From the NCBI GenBank assembly GCA_038373865.1, contig JAXGGA010005181.1, forward strand, positions 16,535 to 80,534: DNA of 64,000 nt, given 5' to 3'. Positions 1 through 12,900 of this stretch are shown here, one piece after another. The stretch's first letter is position 1, and each line of letters begins with the position of its first letter. This DNA is from Uloborus plumipes (lineage: Eukaryota > Arthropoda > Arachnida > Araneae > Uloboridae). The position numbers and the translations under genes were made by a program. Under the pieces are notes generated by a model. It was not told where the DNA came from. It saw only the letters and a program-made list of their open reading frames with translations, and did not search any database.

Positions 1-220
1 TGTTTTTTTTTTTTTTTTTTTTGAAGGAAGACAACACAGTGGCTATGTCACAATTTTTAAAATTTTGGGGCGCGCCCACGACATAGGGACCAAAGAGAAT
101 CCAAAGAAGCTCAATAAAAATATCTGACGTAATTCTTTTCATATCTGAGGTGTCCCAAAATGCATTATGCCAGGCCCCCAAATCTACCGCTGGTAACAAA
201 GATACAAGATTTGAACCCAT

Positions 221-300
221 GTGGCACAAAATGGTTGTCAATGCTGTAACAACTATTTTAAAACGTTTATGAAACGTTTAAACATTGCGTGTGCTATCTC
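221..300. repeat. diverged relative of the CCCAAGTAGCAC MITE
   Basis: tgtggcacaaaatggttgtc, aaaacgtttatgaaacgttt and gtgtgctatctcgg parallel the blocks of 41259-41366. Confidence 0.5.
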
Positions 301-879
301 GGAAAGCGTATGAGGTGGTAATTAATAGGTATTTATTAATTTAACGAACTGCACATCATATTTTTTGTGAGAAATTTTTGAGAAAGAAAAGCGTTAAAAA
401 TTATCAAAAGCGTGGGCAAAAAATGCTCAAAGATTTTAATTAATAAACTAGTACTTAAAATTCTCAAATTCAATGTCAATAAAGGGCTTATCCTGACTGC
501 AGCGCCGCAAGCTGCATTTTTAAAATTTTGAATGAAAAAAGTGCAAACCATTGCGTAAAAAAATGTTAACTTCGCATAGGTTAAGCAAACGAAAGAGGGA
601 GCTCCGACACTATGAAGAAATTGCCGGAGTTAGGCGATTTCATGCTTTTATCTTTTTATTAAAAATTAAAATTTGTTGGATATTTCAAGTAATAATCAAG
701 CAGCTTACTCGTAGAAAAACTTTTATCATTTTCATATTTTCTTGTGACTAAATCTGGCTCTTTCAATTGCTTTTAGTAGCAAGAAAGGGATGCCGTAAAT
801 GATGCGCGTGAAGTATGAGTGCATCGTTTTCTGCGCGAATTATTGCTCTCATCTAAAAAATACCTTTCTTAAATTCCAG

Positions 880-945
880 AATTACTTGAATGCTAAGAAG
901 TTTGATAATGCTGTTCAAGATGACCTGTGGAAACACTTGACTGAT
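880..945 (+). CDS. aminopeptidase exon a (first in window)
   Basis: 22 codons reading [20 protein letters not shown] plus two residues. This is the segment joining the peptidase domain to the beta-sandwich domain in M1 enzymes. The acceptor is ttaaattccag and the donor gtaagt. It begins and ends in phase 0. Earlier exons lie upstream of base 1. Confidence 0.9.
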
Positions 946-3900
946 GTAAGTTAATTTTAATATTACTACACTTTTTGCATGTTTGCATGTTTTTTTTTCC
1001 TAACTAAGGGCCCTGCTCCACATTGACGTAAAGCAGAAAAATAAAGCAGAAACGTAAAATGGATTAAATGGTGTTCCTATGGAAAGTACTCGGATTTTCG
1101 GTTCCTGCCTTCAGTTTCGGTCGCGTTTTCTGCTAATATGGAGCAGGGCCCTTAGTCGAAAAATGGTGCTATTAAAATTATTGCTGCATTGTATGTAGCA
1201 TCTTATTCGTATCGATCCACAAGAACGTTATTCTATAAAAGAAATTCCTTTAAAATTGCTTAGCAGTGTTAAAAGAGCGTGAGTCCCATCCCTTGCAGTC
1301 ATCAGGCAAACGTTTCTGCTCTGTCATGAAAAGTTACGATAAATGTGACTTACGTTATAGTCTTTGAAGTACAGAAATAAGATATCCATTGCTTTTTCTA
1401 CAGCGAAAGTTCTCAGTGCGCAGTTGCTTCGAACAAGTTTCACCGCCGGTGAAATCATAGTCAACTGCATCCGTGGAGGATGGAGGTCTCAGTGATGTAA
1501 AGTTTGCAGCACTGCGAGACTACTCTGAACGCAGAAAAACATGTTTTACAGAGATGCACTATGCACGGGCACTCGACCTACGCTGCCGATGCTTAGATTA
1601 ATGGGTCACCACAATTGGTTTTTGTGCTCTATAACTATTATTCCATTAATGTTTAAAATGTATGCGAGAAAAAATACTAATCAAGGCCGTATTTAAGGGC
1701 GTTTAGGGTTCAACCACCTTCCGAAAATTTTCGAAACTATTCCAAAAAATGCTTTTTATACGCAACTTTTTACTGAAAAATTATTACTACTATTTTATTT
1801 TTAATCTTCTTATTTTAGTTTTAGTTTTATTTAAAGTATGAAATAAAGTCTGGCTTTAACGAGATGGCTCTTGACTCCTCCGTTTTTCAGTATTGTTCAT
1901 TTTTATGAAGGGGCGATACGCTGATGAAAATTGAAGAATGGGATTCGAAATTCCTTATTGGTTCTAGGGCTTGAAGATGTCATCTTGCTCATCTCCAATG
2001 CGTCATCCAATTTAAGAAATTAGCCAAAGAGATAGAACATTTTAATTTTGTACGGTCAAGGTAGATGTCTCATTGGACAGCTCATAGTTAAGTGGGTGGG
2101 TCTTTGTTTCACCTCTCCCTGCACCATTAGTCAAAGACTACAATGAATCCAATAATTAATTTGAATTGAAAATTTGCGAAATTAGTGTTGCAATAAAGAA
2201 CTTACTGCTGGTCATTTTTACTTTTTCGCCAACTAAATGCAATTACTGCTGCAAATTACAGTCCAAAAATAAATAATCACATTGCAAAAATAGATTTGGA
2301 GCAATTTTTTTCTTTTAAACTCAACTGATTCTAAACATTTTAAGTATTAGTCGTCGAATTTTCATACATTATTCTTCACTATAATAATAAAAGCAATAAA
2401 CATCAACAAACTTCAACCAGCAAACGATAAATTAAAAGCTAAATTCGTTTACTCTAGCCATTTACTGCGATTTACATTGAAATTAGGCAGGAATTCAAGT
2501 GAAACAGTCGATCGCAAATTACAATCGTTACTGGAAATGAATTACATTAGAACGTTTCTTGATAAAAACATCGTGACGTCAGCGTGACGTTTGCCTATGA
2601 AAAACGAGCTAGATAAAACGTCACAGCCTACTTGGCGAATAAGAGGAGATCACTGACTGCTTGTGAGCTCTTATTGGCTCCACCCGTAGTGACGTCAGTG
2701 CCAAGTTAAGTTGATGATAAAGGAATTCACTTCCAGTAGCGATTGCAATTCGAAGCGATTGCAATGGTGTTTCACTTGAATCCCTGCCTAAATCAATAAT
2801 GAAGTAAAATATTTTGCAGACGATAAATTTAGAATGGTTTTATGTTGTCTCTTTTTCACCATTATAGTGAATTATTCCCTCTTCTATACAACTTGTCAGA
2901 TCGCCAAAATGTCGCTATACTCACAAATATGGTACGCGTCAATTCCTTCCTTCTCTACCTATTTTAAGGAATGGACTTGATTTCTCATTTGATTGACAGG
3001 TGCCATCTCATCACGGTTTTATTGTAATCATTATTGACTAATTGTACAAATTAAGTGTATTATCTGTATTATTGTGTGTTTTAGTGTTTTATCTGTATTA
3101 GTTATTGCAAATGTCATTTCTTACAGGAAAAAACAATTTTTTCCTCTGAATTAAGAGAATGCCAAAAAAAAAAAAAAAAACACACACACACAAACATTCT
3201 TTATCTTTAAAAGTGCTAAATTCTATATTTAGAGCATTTTATAAGTGTCATAAAATGAAAAAGTTGAGAAGTATTATTCGAATGCGAGTATAAGGCCGGA
3301 ATTCAAGTGAAACACGGACGATCGCAACTCACCATTGCAATCGCAAATTCCCAAATTTGGATTCAAGTAAAACGTTACAATCGCTACGAGATGCTATTCT
3401 ATCGTAATTCGATTTCCAGTAGCGATTGCAATTGCGATCGCCTCGAAGCGATTGTAATGGTGTTTCACTTGAATTCGGCCCTAAGAGTAAACGTATATTT
3501 CCTTTTAAGTGATTAAGGCAGGGATTCAAGTGAAACAGTCGATCGCACATTACAATCGCTACTGGAAATGAATTACATTAGAACGTTTCTTGATAAAAAC
3601 ATCGTGACGTCAGCGTGACGTTTGCCTATGAAAAACGAGCTAGATAAAACGTCACAGCCTACTTGGCGAATAAGAGGAGATCGCTGAGTGCTTGTTAGTG
3701 ACGTCATGCCAAGTTAAGTTGATGATAATGTAATTCACTTCCAGTAGCGATTGCAATTCGAAGCGATCGCAGTGCTGTTTCACTTGAATCCCTGCCTAAA
3801 AGACATCGAATATTTAACAGGGGCATCGAATATTCAACAGTTATGCAGTTTACACATAGATTTTTTTTTTTTTTGCTAATTGTCTTTTTAGCAAAAAATA

Positions 3901-6900
3901 CTTCTTTGATACGTCTTTTTTTTCTTACATTTTTAATTTTTTCATGTTGATGCTCTTCGCATCTAGTGTGATAAAAAGTAGGGATGGACCGGATATCCGG
4001 TAACTATCCGGTATCCGGCCTATCCGGCTGATATTTTAAGTATCCGGTACTTCCGGATATCCGATCCGGCTGACCGCCCCGGATACGGATATCCGGAAGA
4101 TTTATGCAGGATATCCGGCTAAGTATCCGGTATTGATGTGGGGAATATCCGGAATTGATGTGAGGGTTATCCGGTATGATGTGAGGACCTAATTAAATAT
4201 TTTCTTTTTTATAAAAATCTTAGTTAAAAATTTCATTGTTTGATAAACATTTTAGATGATGTAATTACTTTTCATCTTTCCTTTTTACCAATTTTTGCTT
4301 CTAAAACAAAAATTGTGTTATTCCTCCGACTGTGTACTGGACATGGAAGCATCTCCATATATTATTTCTCTAAGCTGAATCCTATACCCGGTCGAAACTC
4401 GCTCATTTCTTTATCGAATTTCAAGAAAATTTATGATTTTGAAGCTTATCCCGCGGGCTATTGACGAAAATTAGACCCACCCTCTAAAAAGTGTCGGTTC
4501 GTTTTTTATTCGAACTTCAATTTTTGGGCACAAAATTGACTCTATCTAGCGAAATAATTGTCGTATCGTCTCCATTTTGATTTCATTCGAAAGATTAAAA
4601 AAAATGCGTTCTTTAGAACGTTTTTCCGCTAGCGCCGCGTAACGAGAATCTCGAAAATCCACGTTTAAGCGACTTATAAGCGATTGAAGTTTGAAAAAGT
4701 TAAATTTTTTGCTCAACTGTTAAAATCGTTACCATTGTTGTTCAAATCAATTTTAAATGCGACATTTCAAGCCAAGGCTTAGCTCGGTAAACCTTAATTG
4801 TAACTTTTATTGTTTCAAAATACAATGGTAGTTTTGCGATAACGTTAGTATTTAGTTTAGTAGTAGCCTTGGGTATTTGATTTTAATATAGGGTATCACT
4901 TTTGTAGTAGTTGTAAAAGTGAACGTGTCTTTGATCTCTTTGAAAAGTTGTCAGAACGACGGCAGTTGATGGCGATGTCGTGCAAACGTACAAGATTTTA
5001 CATTTTTTTTTTTTTTTTTTTTGCGGAATTCCGCACGGGTCACCTAGTGTATCTTTATTTTTTCAAAATGAAGTTGAATTTCGAGGTGATCGTTTAAGAA
5101 TTAGTTTATTAATTTGTTTTTAAAAAAGTGAATATGTTTAGCATGACCCTTTATGTATTTAAAATGATAATTTGCCACTTTTAAGAATGTGTATCTTAAT
5201 TTTTTGGAACTAAAGTAAAATTTCAAGTTGATTATTTAAGTAAAGTTTACTCATTTGTTTTTTAAAAAGTGAACAACTTTAGCATACCTCTTAAAAATAT
5301 ATTTAAACTGCTGATTTGAAACTTTTGTTTTTTGGAGTTATATAAAATTTTTAACTGATTATATGAGTATAACTTTATTATTAATTATTATTATTTAGCA
5401 CACTGGTCCTGTTTTAATATTTTCTTCTTTAACTTGTATGTTAGAAAAATTACATGCATATTATTCTTTAAAAAAAAGAATTTCAAAGTAAAATTTTGCT
5501 TTACATTATTGCAAAATTAGAAATAAGAAAATGTGTTACTTTGTAATGAAGTTTAAATTCATGAAATTCTAATAAAATATGTATCAATTTGAAGAAAAAA
5601 ACGTTTATCTGAGCTTAGTTTTTTTTCCTTTTTAACCGACTTCGAAAAAGGAGGAGGTTCTCAATTCAAAGCGTATACTTTTTTTTTTGTTTGTTCGCAC
5701 ATAATATCTGATCTACTGAACCGATTTGGACAATTTTTTTTTAATCGATAGGAGATGGTGTAACTTAGGTACCATGTACTCATATGACGATATTTGTTCA
5801 CTAGAAAAAAAGTTATTATAGAAAAACTAACATTTCATGTCATTGAAAACAATATCTGCTATCGTAAATCCTTACTTCAATGAGCGACCCGATGGTCAAG
5901 TGGCTATGCGCGTCAGGTTAAGGTTCCTGATGGAATGAGATCGAGTCCAGGTCTGCAAGGATTTTTTCGAATAGCTGCATGTTTTTTTTTTTAAATGATT
6001 TAAATGATTGTAATGTCCTTATGCAGGTACATCCTCCCATGGGAATGTGCCCTATATTTTTTTATGGTACAAAATGACAGTTTTGGTCGGATCTTTGTTA
6101 AAATTGGCAATGGGGTCCTTCAATGCTGTAGCATTTTCTTATGGACGTTTGCGCCATTTTTTGGGGGCTTTGAATCGATTGTGGCAATAAATGGTTTTTG
6201 ATTTGCGGCACCTATATTATTTTTTCAAAAATTATATACACAATCAATTATATTATGTTAATTTTTGCACCTTTATAAAATTCTGTATTTTATACCTTGC
6301 ATTTACGTCAAATTCAAGGTAAAATTAAAAGTCAAAAATTCTGAAGATGATAAATATACGTTAAAAATTAAAGTAACTATTTTTTGTGATTTTCATATTG
6401 GTTGTGACCAAAAAACATCATTACAAACAGACAAAATGTATCAAACACCATGAGTGTTGAGTTATTGGGAAAAATCTGCTGTGTAATATTTTTTTGCACT
6501 GCGAGGGGGGGGGGTATGAACGATCATTAAAGTGACACACATTTTTAAAAAATAAGATTTTGATTTGTGGTGTTTGAAAAAAGCTAAACAGTCCACTTTA
6601 GTTGAAAATTATTTTCCATGAAAAGCAAAAACTTGCACCAATTTTCCAAGTCTTACTCTAACTCCTTCTCCCACAATTCAAATTACTTACTTTTACTTTC
6701 AATTTTTAACCAACTTCAAAAAAGGAGGAGGTTCTCAATTCAAAGCGTATGTTTTTTTGTCTGTTTGTTCGCAATAATATCTGATCCACTGAACCGATTT
6801 GGACGATTTTTTTTTTAAATCGATAGGAGATGGTTAACTTAGGTACCATGTACTCATATGACGATATTTGCTCACTAGAAAAAAAGTCATGATCGAAAAA

Positions 6901-9900
6901 CTAAAATTTCATGTTATTTAAAAACAATATGTGCTATCGTAAATCCTTGCTTCACTGAGCGACCCGATGGTCAAGTGGTTAAAAGCGTCGGTTTGAAATT
7001 CCTGATGGAATGAGATCGAGTCCAGGTCTGCAAGTTTTTTGAACAGCTGCATGGTTTTTGAACTATATTTTAATTATTTTAAGTGCATTTACACTAAAAA
7101 GAATGAAATAAAATATTTTTGGAAAAAAAAATAGAACCGACTTCAGTTGGGAATTGCTCTAAAAAGTAAAAAATAATTTTTTTCTTTGAACACCATCGAA
7201 ACTACTTTTAAACATAAGTTTTGAAGTCGGCGCAAAAACAATGTATAGAATTATACGCAACTACAACTCAACTATAAATATAAATTTTAACGGATTCATT
7301 TCATTGATAACCACACATTCGTGTAATGGTACAAATATTCTGCTTTTAATTTTCAATGGTTTCTTTGAAAAAGTGTTGGCAAAATATGGTTAAATATCAT
7401 TTTACCTATTGTTTTTGCGCAGACTTCAAAACTTATGTTTAAAAGTAGTTTCGATGGTGTTCAAAGAAAAAAATTATTTTTTACTTTTTAGAGCAATTCC
7501 CAACTGAAGTCGGTTCTATTTTTTTTTCCAAAAATATTTTTTTCTTTCTTTGTTTCTTTCTTTTTTTTAATATTGGTGAAATATTTAATAACTGTATCAT
7601 TTACATAGAAACCTATTGAAATGATATTGAAACAGAAAAGCTTTAAAATTTGAACTAAGAATAATTAAAAGTTTAAACTTTGAGTATATACAGAAATATT
7701 TAATTCAATCTTTTAAAGTTTCGTCTATTTTGATAAAAATACATAATTTAGAAAGAAATCACAATATGCTAGTGTTTCATTTCATATGTAGCTCCACTCC
7801 TGTACAAATAAAATAGAGGCTTTAAAAATTAATTTAAATGTATTTAACATGTTCTTAAGGAAATATTATGCGAGAAACAACTTTGATTTATTGTTTTGAA
7901 GCTGCATTACATAAAAATAAGCGAACATGCAATGTAATTCTAATGCCGGATATCCGCAGGATATCCGGTCGGATATCCGGTATCCGGCGTGTGATGAGCC
8001 ACCGGATATCCGGTATCCGGCAAAATCACTATCCGGTCCATCCCTAATAAAAAGCAATAGAATATAGAATGTAAAATAAAATTAATAGTTTTCATGAGAA
8101 ATGTGCTTATAAAACCCTCCACGAAACAGAAGTCTGGTTCCGGGCCTGCTACTAGCATTTGTAAAAATACGGTCAGTGATTAAACTATTTTTTCTTTATG
8201 AAAAATAATTAAAGTTTTATGCTCAGTTTTGTTTGTAGGAAATGTAATCAATTTTTTAAAAATAATAACAAAAAAAACAATAAATTAATAAATTAATAAT
8301 AAAAAATAGCTCTGCTCCAAATATTTAAAGAAACGTGATTAAAGTGGTGGGAAGTAAACATTTAAGGGAGATGTTAGTGATATTTTAGTTTAATTTCAAT
8401 ACACAAGCCATAAAATCATTCAGAAAAAAAGGTGATCTGACGATAGCATACTTTAGCAATTACACCCTCCAGCTCAGTTATTGGCTATTCCTGACTGAGG
8501 AGTCCAGAATTAGGACGAAACTGCAGTCTCAGGACTGAGCTGTGGGTGTAATTGCTTCAGTTCTGCCTTAGCCCTGGCTTATGGGCAGTAACTCATTGCT
8601 TATGATAGCATACTTTCCCTTCAGGTTCAAAAGGGCAATAACCCGATCGATGTGAAATCCGTGATGGACTCCTGGACCTTACAGACCGGGTATCCTGTGG
8701 TCACCATCACTCGGGACTACAGTACCGAAACTGCGACAGTGGAACAGACGCGATTCTTGCTCGAGAGAGGGGAAGGCGGCATGTCCCCTGTGTAAGTAAA
8801 GAAACAGCTCTTATGAAAACTCAAACCTCATCAGCCATCTTATTGTCCACTTAAAATACGCGATTCGGAGTACTGCGATACACTGTAAAACAAAATTGCG
8901 TGGCCTTACTCCATAAGTACGGTGGCACGGGAGCGTAACGTTTCAACAATTTCTGTGTAAGGTTGCATCGGAATTATCTGTCAAAAAAAGGAAACTGATC
9001 ATTCATCAGGCTGGAAGATTACTTTCAATTATTCGTTTATTTAATGTTTGTCAAGTGCATGCTTTTCCACTACCAATCAACTTTAAAAATTCATAAGTTA
9101 TTTCAATTACACAATCGGATTGAACCCAGAACTGCTAACTTACAACGTACAGAACAGGGCAATCGCTTTGACCACTGGGCAGTTTAAGGCACTTCTTGGT
9201 TGTGTTCATTAGACTTCAAGGCACTGCGCCGATGTTTGTCTTAACGCGTGCCCTTTGAGTAATACTCTAGTAATTTTAACGCGTAGAGAAACTTTACCCC
9301 GGCTACGTGAAATTTTCCTCCAACAATTAGAGTTTTCTTAAAATCTGAACAGCTCACTTCAGAAGCTGTGCAACTTTGCACCAATTAACAATGGTAACCT
9401 TGCACAATTTTTTTTTTATAGTATAGGGTACCTTTTTTTTTTCATTGTGTTGTCTTTTGCCATTTTTTAAAAAATTAACACTAAAACCCATGGGATCCTA
9501 GTGGGCAGCACACCGGTCTGAGAATCGGAAGATTATTTGTTCGAGATCTGTAGCCACAAGATACTCACCGAGTACTTGCTGCGTAAGAGTTCGTTAAAGC
9601 TGTGGCATAAAAATGTCTGTTCCCTTCCCTTCAATACTATGACTAAAATGTAGGAGTGGAAGTTAGATTGGTATCATGGACTTTAGCACTTCAGTGCTTT
9701 GAGCTGTCGAGGATATTTGCTCGATAAATTAGTAAGAAAAAGTCAGGAAGGACATTAAAAAAACTAAGAAAAAAAACTTGTAAAATATTGAACGAGTTAA
9801 AAATAGCTTGAAAAATACTTTCAATAGGCCAAATGTTGCGATGCAATACGTCATGCATTATTACTAAATCGTATTGCTTGTTTGGATACTATAGATCAAA

Positions 9901-12900
9901 AGCATCAACAAGCTATATTGCGCAAGATAGAGTTTTATTACCTCATGCAAGATTTCTAATGAACCTATTAAAATTTATTTTACGATACTTTATTCTGTTT
10001 CAATTATTGCTAAATATTTTAAATATTTAACCTTCTTTTTCAGATCCCAATGGGAAATACCATTCACGTATACCGACAGTTTGAATCCCAACTGGACGCC
10101 CGAAACCAAATTGTGGTTGCACAAAAAGAACGGTAAATCACGAATTATAATTGTATTTAGCTGTGTAATTTTCTGAAACGAATGAGACAGGCCTTTTTCT
10201 TATTCAGTTATAATTTCATACAAAAAGTTTAGAAGTTTAAAATAAAGTCAGGTTTTAAATGACATAACTGATGTGTACTTCATGCATTCGCAAAATTCTA
10301 AAGAGTTTTTTTTTTTTTTCTTTTTTTAATTTTAAAATAAGAAAATTTTCCCCACCCACCACCCTCAATGTTTTAAAAATTACTCGGTATAAAAAATTGA
10401 AAAATAAAAAAGATACGACTACAACGTTGAAAAAAAAAACAAATAGATTAGAGAAAAATGAATTTTGGTTAGTTTAGTTATGAGTACTATTCATCTCTAT
10501 TTGTGAATAATTAGAACTCAGCTTATTAGATGGACGATATCTTTATTAATGTTTTGATATTCAGCTGAAACATTTCCGAAGTTGCCACTAGTTTTTGTGG
10601 AATTATGTTGGCTATAAATTGTCATCTTTCATGCATGCGCATTCAAAAATTCATTACTTTCAAAATTCATTATTTTAAAAAATTTTCAGTATTTTTACTT
10701 CAAATTTTAGTACAATAATTTTCTTATGTGCTATCAAGTTTTCTGATAATTTGAAAAGTTATTGGGAAAATCCGCCTGTTATGAGACAAAAACTTGTGAA
10801 GAAATTTTTATTTTTGAAAAAAAAAAAAAAAAACATACGTTGCGGTGCTAAATTAAACGGTGTTGGACAAAAAAATTAACAGTGATTTTATTTATCGCTT
10901 GTTTTGAACTTTATTCCATCTTTCCGTTTAGGAACAATCAAAAACCTTCCTGGACGCAGGCACTGGATTGTGGGAAATGTGCAGGAAGTGGGCTACTACC
11001 GAGTCAACTATGACGAGCAAAATTGGCAACTTCTCGTTCAGCAATTCCTCGACGATCACGAGGTTAGTTTGATGCTTTGAAAATTCAACGCAACGGATCG
11101 ATGACCAGCAGTGACGCACACAGAGGGCATGATCAGAGGGTCCAGACCTCCCTTGTCTAATGATCTTTCAGTGGACAGTCTGACCTATCCAACATCTTGC
11201 TTCCATAAGATGTTTGAATCCAGCCTTGTTTCGAGTATTTGGAAACACGTTAATATTCTCCATAGTTGCTTTGGTGTTAAATAAATGATGATAAGTTGAA
11301 TAAAACACCACATTAGGTAAATCTGGAAAGATAACTTATTCCTCAAATTTAAGAACAGTTTATTGGAAAATGTTTCCTATTCGGAACCCCATTTTCATAC
11401 TGCTCGAATTTTAATCCGGAGTTCACAAAATATTTTCTGCTTATCGACATAGTCAAACACCAATGAGGCAGCACATCTGGAGTTTAGCTACCGTTTTTCT
11501 TCAATGCGACTTAAATAGATATACCAGTGGTTCTGTCCCTTAATTCATTTCATTAAATGATGCTAATTTATTCATTCAATTTATTCAATAATTTATTTTT
11601 TGAGGTGTGTTGTTCCCGACAATCGATACAATTAGCGTCATATTAGGGTATACCGCAAGAATAGTCGACTTTTGTCCCTGGACCCTCTCCTAGCAAAATT
11701 CCTGTGCATGCCACTGGTGACCAGACTTTCATTCTAAAATTGCAAATGTCCAACGTTTCTAACCAGAAATAAACTCTAGCACATTTGTAATTCACTTTCT
11801 CCGAATTAAATTTTTGTTTTTGCGTGTAATATTATGGTTATTAATGTGGCGCTATAGCAGGGGCGGATACAAGGGAGGGGCGATGGGGAGATCGCCCCTT
11901 CCATGACGGACTTTCCGCCGGTATTTTTTCGATATTAAAGTCCAAAAAATGTAAAGTTTGGGCGATTTTCAATGATTTCCAGGGGCTCTTCCCCAGAAAT
12001 ATTTCGAAATTGAAGTCCAAAATCTTTCTGATCAATATTTTCTAGTTAATATACCAAAAAAGTAAGTAATAAAAATCGATCGCCCCTCTCTTGAAAAGTT
12101 TCTAGATTCGCTCTTGCGCTATAGTTCAGTTATACGAGCAAACAAAGCCCAACGAGTGGCAATAAGATATTGTGCGCAGCTAGAAATGTTGTCTTTAAGT
12201 TCGATCCCCAGTACAGTAGTCATAGCTCTCAAAAACAAAATAGTGACTGTTGTGGAAAATTGTTTAACCTTCATTTAACATTCCTATGCTAATTTTATCC
12301 GAGATTCTTTTTGGTAAGCAACCAATATAGGAAGTTATACATAATTTTATAAGTTTTAAACGCTAAAATGAATGCTAAATAAATAATTGAGCTACAAGGC
12401 CTAACCAATTTCAATTCACCTTGTGGAATGAAAATGAAACAAAATAACGTTTAAGATTAACTCTAGGTTGGAAGCAAATGATATTCAAGTAGAAAAACAC
12501 AAAAAGAAATATTTTAACTTTTTTTATTTTCTAAAAATATTGTAAAACTTCGTTATAAAATTGTGTGCGGATTTTAACAATGTTCTCTATTTCAGAAAAT
12601 TCACACTATTAACCGTGCTCAAATCATTGATGATTCCTTAGACTTAGCAAGGTAATAACTATATTCAAACCATTTTAAGGTTTAATTCATGAAATATCAT
12701 TTCACATAATCTTCATAGATCTTTATTTTATTTCATTAAGAAATTTAAGTACCATTTAATTATCCTAAATTTACATCCTATCTGAACTAATGATTTTGCG
12801 TAAAAGCATCGTCTGTAAGTAATCTCTGTAATTGGAAAACGTTGTCTGATATGAAAAAAAATATTATGTGTATTCAAAAATATCGTTTGATGATGCGTTA

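Larger units (their letters stand above)
5634..7515 (+). mobile_element. GAAGTCGGTT-ended repeat with foldback arms, copy 1
   Basis: Starts AACCGACTTCGAAAAAGGAG and ends GAAGTCGGTT. The 350-bp head is duplicated directly (5634-5990 and 6709-7055). Each head contains a tRNA-like segment. The distal part forms inverted arms 7111-7246 and 7408-7540. It resembles 56178-57518. I cannot assign the superfamily. Confidence 0.75.
3979..8046. mobile_element. hAT element with nested insertions, 8-bp target duplication
   Basis: Ends TAGGGATGGACCGGATA and TATCCGGTCCATCCCTA, flanked by identical ataaaaag at 3971-3978 and 8047-8054. Arrays of the palindrome CCGGATATCCGG lie just inside both ends (about 3990-4165 and 7946-8040). 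The 4068-bp span includes a Helitron (4352-5047) and a foldback element (5634-7515). No transposase is seen. Confidence 0.92.

Noticed and set aside
5884..7031. Functional tRNA-Ser genes
   Set aside because: The A and B boxes are good, but the acceptor stem does not pair and both copies sit inside a repeat, so a SINE-type module is more likely.
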